In this document: one piece after another, positions 57,410-64,000 of the stretch
How the letters are laid out: each line of letters starts with the position of its first letter
Position numbering within the stretch: position 1 is the stretch's first letter
Origin: Cyclina sinensis
Lineage: Eukaryota; Mollusca; Bivalvia; Venerida; Veneridae
NCBI GenBank assembly: GCA_012932295.1
Contig: JAAONU010000098.1
Span: 1 to 64,000, forward strand
DNA length: 64,000 nucleotides
Reading direction: 5' to 3'
The notes under the pieces: generated by a model
The model's input: only the letters and a program-made list of their open reading frames with translations
What the model was told of the DNA's origin: nothing
Database searches by the model: none
Program-made: the position numbers and the translations under genes

Positions 57410-57869
57410 TTGTGAATATTTGTTATCTCGGCAACGGTTGCCTGTTTATCAGTTGTTTCCCAGCGGTAACGGATATTACGTCGACGTCTTCAACACATAC
57501 GCAGTAGACGTCATATACGCCGCATACGAAATCGCGCCACGTTCGGCCATTTCGATTTTTATTTTTAACATTCTTTTCATAGAAAATGTAGTCATCTTTT
57601 TCGCTTGCCCCGCTCATCCGTTCATTGGTTACTATATCAACGTACCAGAGACATTTATACATCTCAAAAATAATTATTACTTTAGTGTATTGTGAATAAA
57701 TATTTAAACTGTATATTGACACAGTTACAAGGTACTGGACACAAAGATAAAATTTTTGAAGCAAAAGTCTCATTAATTTTCGATCAACCATCGTATTTAT
57801 ACATTTGCCGAGTTTGACATACTCTGTTTTAAGCAACATCCATAAACTTTGGACAACGTGTTCAAGTTT

Positions 57870-58600
57870 GAAAGGAGATAATATGAATGACACTTTTCGA
57901 TATTGTGTTCCGTTTCAATAGTCAAATGTTAAAAATAAGTATAGAGCGAACTTGTTACTTAGATTTTTTGTGTCGGATAAAAAATTATTAAATTTATCAA
58001 CAGTTTTATCAATACTTAATTGGTATCACTTATTTTTAAGCATATAAACATAAACATTAGAGTAAATCCTTTGTTGTTTTGTTATATTAATTCATTCCAT
58101 AAAACGAGAATTCCACAAATCATAGTCCTTTGAACGATAGTCTTATAGTACCCTGTTTTACACATTCATCCTGGGAAACTGAGAAGAAAGGTGAGTGTTC
58201 TATGATATACATGTCAAGGTTGGACAAGTAAAGATTTGATTGGTAAGTAGTGTGCGACAGTTGTTTATTAAGCAATGATTAACAAACTCTTTTTTATTCT
58301 CTCGAATATATACTATGTGAGGAATAAAACATAATCTGATATGCTTCCTTTATATACTCATCAGCTTATTTATTTTTGTACATTTTGAATGCTTAAAACA
58401 AATTTAGCCGCTGAGTAATCAAAGTTCAAAAGCTTTAAAACTAAACAATAATGAAATATATCGAGGTTACGCGCTCTTATGAGGAGGATGGAGAATGTAA
58501 TATTTCCGAAATGCCCCTGAACTGCTCGACTCTACATTCCCATATGATGCTTTATACTTGATCTCTATAGTAGTGGATAACTTACTCTTTACAAAACACA
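57870..58600 (+). repeat. Duplicated exon module, copy 0 (oldest)
   Basis: ATGACACTTTTCGATATTGT, TTTAGATTTTTTGTGTC and GGTAAGTAGTGTGCGAC parallel 60150-60620 and 62075-62530. The later part ATATCGAGG...TTTCCGAAATGCCC parallels 63385-63470. Confidence 0.65.
58101..58242 (+). pseudogene. Decayed copy of the 186-nt cassette exon
   Basis: Aligns with the exons at 60353 and 62284: NENSTNH, then WETEKKGECSMIYM in place of GETGEKGESTIIYT, and a kept donor GTAAGT. The acceptor AG has become AT (CATTCCAT), the length is 142 nt and no longer a multiple of three, and TAA occurs near the end. It is probably no longer spliced. Confidence 0.5.
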
Positions 58601-60039
58601 AAGTGGGAAGTTGGGACAATGTCATATAAAATTGTCTTATATAGAAAATTCATTAGGTTGAACAAATCGGAATATCTAAAATAATTAATCGTTAGAAGCA
58701 ATAAACACTTTAACGTATAACATAAACATGTTTTTAACGGTAGGCGATTAGCGCTTAAAAATGAAGAAAGTCTGACTCAAAATTAATAGTAAAACGAGGC
58801 CACATAATCTTTCCCTTCAGTATTGTTTCAGTCTTGTTCTAGCATTTAAAATCTGATAAACCCATACTACCTTACTAGTTCATAAATGGAGCTGTTAAAT
58901 AGACATAAGCAAATAACGATTGATTGTTAAAGGAACTGAGTACTTGCCATTCATTCCCTTTTCCGTTAAAATAGACCCTAATTTTTGCTTTTTTGAGCAA
59001 ACTTGATTAGCAACTTTCACTTAAAACTGAATAAACTGCACTTGACGCCTACTTACCTACTTTTCAGTGTTGTTTTTATATCTGGAAGGATCAATGACAG
59101 GCACTATTTCATTTTGAAGCAACAGTTCTTAGTTGTAGCAGGTCCGGGATGAAAATCTTTCATTTCAGAATGTCCAGGTTTAGAAGTTTTCTCAAGTTTT
59201 GCGATCCGTATGAAATACCTCTTATATTCGTATAGCAATGACAGTTATACTTAAACATCTGATACAGGCTTTTCCTTGACAACCTTAATCGTTGTTTGGA
59301 TTTGTTAAACAACGTTTAACTTTAATGTTTGTGTTTGTTTGTATATAAGTAGAAGAACAAAAATGTTCTACTCACTTCGGCGTATTTCCATTATCTAGTG
59401 ACTTATTCTTAACTGCATGTATTACTTATAGATTTGACAAAACAAATAAATTAGAGTATTTTATACATCACCTTAGCCGAAGGCAAGGGGATTACTATTT
59501 TTGATCACATTCTGTCTCTCTTCCGGCAACCAACACTTTTCTTTACAAGCTTTTCTTGAAATTACACTGTTGTAAAAAAATAGAGGAGATTTTCTTTGCA
59601 TAAATCTCTTATAGTGTAATGGCAGAAAAAGTTTACTTTTACATATTTCATTCAAGAGACAGGTTAGAAATCTACACCTTATGCACGTTCAAATAGTAGT
59701 AGTACATGCACACGTATTCAGACAATACATTAGTCCTGTCTATGTATTAGATAATATAATTATTTGTCAAGGTTGTGACAGAATTATATAACATGTCAAA
59801 AATACGTGTATTTATGACATGTTCATTGCCTGAAGAATTGGGTGTACCTCTTTATAAATCGAATATTGGCAGTCGGGGACAGCTACTAAAAAGGCTATGA
59901 ATGGAAACCTCCACCATGCCGGATTCTGCTCTTCCGGCACTTTAACTTGCAAGCTACAGTATGCCTTGTTGACTAATATTTAGAGGTTGATATTCTGTGA
60001 TCTATCTTATGATATCTATTTGCCACTTATTAGTGGAGA
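58601..60039. other. Unassigned, presumably intronic
   Basis: No exon or known element could be supported. The segment 59340-59460 is related to 53820-53990. Confidence 0.4.
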
Positions 60040-60352
60040 GAGCACTAACATAACCATGACGTGAAAATTGTCCTGCCCGAGATTTTTCTAAACATATATA
60101 GGATAATAGAATACTTCCTGTCAAAAACTGCAAGGCTTAATTTTATTAAGCATAAATGACACTTTTGGATATTGTGTTCTGTTTCAATGGTACAGATGTT
60201 GAAAAAAAAGACAGGGCAACCTTTTATTTAGATTTTTTGTCAAATAGGAAATTATTAACCTTGTCCACAGTAATTTGCATCACTTTGTTGATCATAATGA
60301 ACACACATTTATGAGTAAATTTTAGTTGTTTTGAAATTTTCATTTATTCAAG

Positions 60353-60538
60353 AAAATAGCAATTCGACAAATCAAGGTTCTTTGAGATGGTCGTCAAAAA
60401 CTTCTCTCTATCGCTCTAAGAGTTACACAAGTCCATATACATCAGATGGTGAAACTGGGGAGAAAGGTGAATCGACTATTATATACACCAGGAATCCCAT
60501 GTTCAAGCTGGCTCACACAGAAAGTAAAGCTTGTACTG
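60353..60538 (+). CDS. 186-nt cassette exon, phase 1-1 (module copy 1)
   Basis: Preceded by TTTTCATTTATTCAAG and followed by GTAAGTATT. It encodes 62 codons in the only open phase: NSNSTNQGSLRWSSKTSLYR, then SKSYTSPYTSDGETGEKGE, then STIIYTRNPMFKLAHTESK. It is polar and Ser/Thr/Tyr-rich, probably disordered, with several candidate phosphorylation sites. Phase, length rule and strand agree with the other cassette exons. A second possible donor (AAAG/GTGAAT) lies inside at 60465-60466. Host gene unknown. Confidence 0.6.
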
Positions 60539-60682
60539 GTAAGTATTGGCGTTTGTTTATAAAGCAATGATTAGCGAGCTCTTTCTTATTCTGTTGAATA
60601 ATACTTACCAACATGCTGGGAATAAAGCACCAACTGATATTCTGCCTTCATATATTTACCATCACATTTAATTTGTACACAG

Positions 60683-60849
60683 AAAGCATATTGCAAATTC
60701 AAAATCCATACAATTTGAATAATACAGACCAACCTCCGCAAATGTCACCTCCCACGAACGACATCCTCTTTACAACAACATTTCAATTTTCTTCCGTTGG
60801 AACTCTGTGCATTTTACCTCTTACGAACGACACCTCTAAACGCACTTAA
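60683..60849 (+). CDS. Possible alternative terminal exon (module copy 1)
   Basis: After TAATTTGTACACAG the same phase continues open as SILQIQNPYNLNNTDQPPQM, then SPPTNDILFTTTFQ, to TAA 60847-60849. The equivalent in copy 2 (62601-62722) is also open in that phase and ends TGA. The copies are young, so conservation alone proves little. Confidence 0.3.
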
Positions 60850-60944
60850 GTTTCTCTCAAACGAAATCTGAAAACCTTCTTCGAACGACATTAGTTAGTA
60901 TCCTTCAGACTGGATTCCGCCCCCCTAAAAAAATCAAAACATAT

Positions 60945-61608
60945 GCACGTGTATTATTCTGAGATATCGGAACGAGATCCTACAACCAATTTTTAGGCTA
61001 TATGCTGGTGCAATAGGTAAAACTTTTCATTTAGTGCAAGATAATGCTCGAGCACACACTGCAAGAATCGTCCGGAATGCTTTGACAATGAAGGTATTGA
61101 GGTAGTAGACTAGCCAGCGAGATCTCCCGATCTTAACCCTATAGAGCATGTCTGGGACATGCTTTCTCGTAGACTTTCTCCGCGTCCGAACCCTGTGCAG
61201 AACGTCCGTGAGCTTTCTCATGCTCTTGTAGTAGAATGGAATGCCATACTACAAGATATGATCAGACGTGTCATCAGGCGCTTGCCCTGACGATGCAGAG
61301 AGTGCCTAAACGCCCGAGGGGGATACACTTATTACTGACACTGACTACGAAACGTTTCCAGGGCTGAATCTGCTTTTACAGACATTGGTTGTTCTCCTGT
61401 AAGACCAACATTTCAAAGATAATTTGATAGTGTTCATATCCTGGACACTGTCTCTATTCAGGAATGTGCCTGTTGGCGATGAAAATGCCGATTTGTTTTT
61501 GTAAACAGAACGATTTTGTTATTTCTGTAAAAGTTATTCATAAATCTACTCATCGCGTATGGTATTTTATAGATTATATGAGCGCTCCTTTAATTATTTT
61601 GAGCAGTA
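60945..61608 (+). pseudogene. Tc1-like transposase, C-terminal half with 3' end
   Basis: YRNEILQPIF appears with an altered Pro-Ile region. YAGAIGKTFHLVQDNARAHTA carries the second catalytic Asp. After a frameshift and a stop, RSPDLNPIEHVWDMLSRRL carries the catalytic Glu (DD34E). NVRELSHALVVEWNAI, DMIRRVIRRLP and CRECLNARGGYTYY close the protein. The 3' terminus GCTCCTTTAATTATTTTGAG ends at CAGTA 61608 before TA; its reverse complement TACTGCTCAAAATAATTAAA is a Tc1-type end distinct from that of the 40.2-kb element. The 5' half is missing. Confidence 0.8.
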
Positions 61609-61759
61609 TATTATAATTAAGCATATTGCATAGTCATATTCATTTACAATTATGTAAAATATCCTTTTCAATTTCCTAGTACCAATGCTTTAGTCTTCTT
61701 TAGTCTATATAGGCGTAGTCGTTCAACTTCGTAATACTAGAAAGACATTTAAACCTATT

Positions 61760-62060
61760 ATTATTAGAAATTGCAAGGCTTAGGGCTTAGATATTGCATG
61801 ATTAATCAATTCACGACTCTCGCGTTAAAACTAGTCCCGTCAACAGAGTAACTTGTTTTTATTTTTATTATTATTACATTATATCAAGTAGGATATAACA
61901 AAAAAATATTCTTGTCAGAAACTTAAAGGCTAAGAGCTTAAATAATTGGTGTCTAGCATTTTCTAGTTGTTCAAATCATAACCTTGACGTAAAAATTGTC
62001 CCGCTTGAGATTTTTTAAAACATATACAGGATATTAGAAATCTTTCTGTCGAAAGCTGCA
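61760..62060 (+). repeat. Degenerate satellite-like units
   Basis: GCAAGGCTTAGGGCTTAGATATT, AACTAGTCCCGTCAACAGAG, TTGGTGTCTAGCATTTTCTA and AAATTGTCCCGCTTGAG belong to the family at 3.3, 11.1 and 55.0 kb. The last unit leads into duplicated module copy 2. Confidence 0.55.
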
Positions 62061-62283
62061 AGGCATTATTTAATTAAGCATATTGACACATTTGGATATT
62101 GTGTTCTGTTTCAATGGTACATGATTATGTTGAAAATACACACAGGGCAACCTTTTATTTAGATTTTGTGTCAAATAAGAAATTATTAACCTTGTCCACA
62201 GTAATTTGCATCACTTAGTTGATCATAATAAAGATACATTTATGAGTAAATTTTAGTTGTTTTGTAATATTCATTCATTCCAG

Positions 62284-62469
62284 AAAACAAGAGTTCAGCA
62301 AACCATGGTTCTTTGAGATGGTCGTCAAAAACTTCTCTCTATCGCTCTAAAAGTTACTTAAGTCCATATACATCAGATGGTGAAACTGGGGAGAAAGGTG
62401 AATCGACTATTCCATACACCAGATATCCCATGTTCAAGCTGGCTCACACAGAAAGTAAAGTTTGTATTG
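62284..62469 (+). CDS. 186-nt cassette exon, phase 1-1 (module copy 2)
   Basis: Preceded by ATTCATTCATTCCAG (a stronger acceptor than copy 1) and followed by GTAAGTATT. It has exactly the same length as copy 1 and is open only in the same phase: NKSSANHGSLRWSSKTSLYR through STIPYTRYPMFKLAHTESK. Substitutions are mostly in the N-terminal dozen residues. It is a likely alternative to copy 1. Confidence 0.6.
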
Positions 62470-62600
62470 GTAAGTATTGGCGTTAGTTTATAAAGCAATG
62501 ATTAGCGAGCTCTATCTTATTCTGTCGAGTAATACTTACCAACATGTTGGACTGAGATTCTGCCTTCATATATTTACCATCGCATTTATTTTGTACACAG

Positions 62601-62722
62601 AATGCTCAAGCATATTGCAAATTAAAAATCCATACAATTTGTATAATACAGACCAACCTCCGCAAATGTCACCTCCCACGAACGACATCCTCTTAACAAC
62701 ATTTCAATTTTCTTCCGTTTGA
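62601..62722 (+). CDS. Possible alternative terminal exon (module copy 2)
   Basis: After TTTTGTACACAG the reading is CSSILQIKNPYNLYNTDQPP, then QMSPPTNDILLTTFQFSSV, and TGA at 62720-62722. Compared with copy 1 it is shortened by a stop. Confidence 0.25.
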
Positions 62723-62875
62723 ATTCTGTGCATTTTAGCTCTTACGAACGACACCTCTAAACGCACTTTAGTTTCTCTCAAACGAAATCTGAAAATCTTC
62801 CACGAACCACATTAGTTAGTATCCTTCAGACTGGATTCCGCCCCCCTCAAAAAAAATTCAAAACATATGCATGTA

Positions 62876-62978
62876 TATCATTCTGAGATATCGGAACGAG
62901 ATCCTAGAACCAATTGTTTGGCTATATGCTGGTGCAATAGGTGAAACTTTTCATTTAGTGCAAGATAATGCTCGAGTT
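62876..62978 (+). pseudogene. Tc1-like transposase fragment, module copy 2
   Basis: LRYRNEILEPIVWLYAGAI and GETFHLVQDNAR match the segment around the second catalytic Asp at 60960-61050. The fragment stops abruptly at CTCGAG, where the local repeat begins. Confidence 0.75.
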
Positions 62979-62985
62979 AGCTTTA

Positions 62986-64000
62986 GTTTCTCTCAAACGG
63001 TATCTGAAAGCCTTCTACGAACGACATTAGTTAGTATCCTTCAGAATGGATTTCCAAAAAATTCAAAACATAATGCGCGTGTATAAGTCTAAAATTTGAT
63101 TAATTTACACGGTTGCTGGCTGGTACTCTAGTCATTACTTGTGTAACTTTTTAAGCGAACAAAACTTGGGAACCAAGCGTGAGATATAATCTGACGGCCA
63201 TATTTTTAGAAGCTAAAAAGATAAAGAAGTTGCAGACACCGTGAGATTTGGGCTAATTATCCAAATGAGTTGGAGTAGTTATCCAAATTATTAAACAAAC
63301 AGACACTGATGGTGTTGAATAATGCCTCTGTTTGGCTTTTTGTGCAGGTATTTCAATTATGGGTGTTGGTTGGACTGTAATCAAATATATCGAGGCAACA
63401 GGTTGAAAATACAATGTTTCCGAAATACCCACTAACTGTTTGACTCTAATTTTCATATAATGCTTATTGGCTGATACTTATACTTATTTGATTGTTGGTT
63501 TTGACTGTTGAGTTACATACCGTCCGTCAGTATAAGTTCAGGTCGGAATTTATTCATTGAATGTACCGAAATTTGCTATATTTTCCAAACTGCTTTAACG
63601 AAATTTACTCACTAGCTCATCATTTATATAAAATACGGGAGCATTTAGAGAATTTCGTTTTATTTAAGTAAATGACAGTGATCAGGAACCAAAGTTGTTA
63701 AGTTGTAGTATTTCTCTGAAAATATGAAAGTCATTATTCTAACAATTTTCAGTTAAAACAGAGTTTGTTAAGTGCTTGTGAACGAGATAAAGACAGAATA
63801 ATAGGTTAGTGTCTTAATATGAGAAAGTTTGTCTGGCAAGGCGTAGAAATTTATCGGGTGAGCCAAAGGCTGATATTCTTTGAATTATAAACATATATAA
63901 ACACATTCACCTTGTATGCATTAGGATTTACATAGTGTGCTGATAAAAATATGATGTACAGATTTAGAAAGAGATTTCTGTTTACTAGACCGGGTAAGAT
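62986..64000. other. Unassigned end of window
   Basis: 63385-63470 is related to 58450-58560. A segment 63755-63806 between ACAATTTTCAG and GTTAGTG is open in one phase (LLSACERDKDRII), but its length is not a multiple of three and it is only a weak exon candidate. Confidence 0.35.

Larger units (their letters stand above)
55930..57793 (-). mobile_element. mariner (DD34D) transposon, inactive
   Basis: The inverted ends are about 26 bp, CGA.GG.TGATCGAAAATTAATGAGA, at 55930-55956 and 57768-57793. TA duplications lie at 55928-55929 and 57794-57795. The transposase runs on the minus strand from 57409. The total of 1,864 bp is longer than the typical 1.3-kb mariner because of a 187-bp intron-like insertion and a long 5' part. 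Confidence 0.9.
60040..61053 (+). repeat. Duplicated exon module, copy 1
   Basis: Parallels 61975-62985 at an offset of about 1.92 kb and high identity. It begins with satellite-like text (CATAACC.TGACGT.AAAATTG), then the cassette exon, a second exon-like segment, and a Tc1-like transposase fragment. The homology ends at GATAATGCTCGAG within the transposase. Confidence 0.85.
61975..62985 (+). repeat. Duplicated exon module, copy 2
   Basis: Parallels 60040-61053. After GATAATGCTCGAG it switches back to text seen at 62767-62850 (TTTAGTTTCTCTCAAACG, TTAGTTAGTATCCTTCAGA), so the 3' edge is a further local repeat. Confidence 0.85.

Noticed and set aside
57345..57893. Two overlapping ORFs on opposite strands as genes
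   Set aside because: They lie mainly in the 5' part of the mariner element, and neither shows a domain or splice context.

Overview
The window is eukaryotic, AT-rich, and almost certainly from a mollusc, most likely a bivalve. It has no bacterial operons. It carries spliceosomal-type exon boundaries, several tRNA-derived SINEs, LINEs, a Penelope-like element and mariner/Tc1 transposons. It also holds tandem repeat families that I recognise from bivalve genomes: units with GGGAGATAATT and TGCTCCGGACAAGC-like phrases, and an element that starts with AGTTCACCTGAGCAC and ends with a hairpin around CATCATG. The species call is inference, because no host gene could be named.

Left third (1-22 kb). 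The window opens with a 3'-truncated CR1/L2-like LINE whose ORF1 carries a 2A ribosome-skipping motif ending DVEENPGP, followed by coiled coil, RNA-binding and APE endonuclease segments. Degenerate satellites, a tiny hairpin element and a SINE follow. At 11.4-13.55 kb lies a Penelope-like retroelement, with reverse transcriptase and GIY-YIG endonuclease, flanked by two near-identical arms of about 0.6 kb in inverted orientation. Each arm ends in a sequence that folds as a hammerhead ribozyme. Further on are a SINE, an inverted array of ~66-bp units (16.3-17.2 kb), two tandem-repeat elements (19.0-21.0 kb) and a dead L1/Tx1-like LINE 3' end.

Middle (22.3-36.3 kb). A block of several kb occurs three times in direct orientation (A 22.33-26.2, B 27.86-32.14, C 33.13-36.26 kb). 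Every copy carries the same SINE and the same exon-like ORF. The exon is open only in copy B; A has a frameshift and C a stop. Copy C also received a TTAA-flanked MITE (empty sites in A and B) and a 0.9-kb insertion.

Right part (36-64 kb). A Tc1-like transposon (40.2-41.65 kb) sits inside one unit of a tandem duplication, and the other unit preserves the empty site. A mariner (55.93-57.79 kb, minus strand) has a transposase interrupted by a 187-bp GT-AG intron-like segment. Scattered among these are small plus-strand exons at 41.8, 42.3, 52.1, 60.4 and 62.3 kb. All have lengths divisible by three, canonical splice sites and the same 1-1 phase. The simplest reading is cassette exons, partly tandem-duplicated, of one long host gene on the plus strand whose introns fill this region. 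The gene itself is not identified.

No functional rRNA, tRNA, CRISPR or prokaryotic features were seen. Most of the remaining sequence is unassigned intronic or intergenic DNA.
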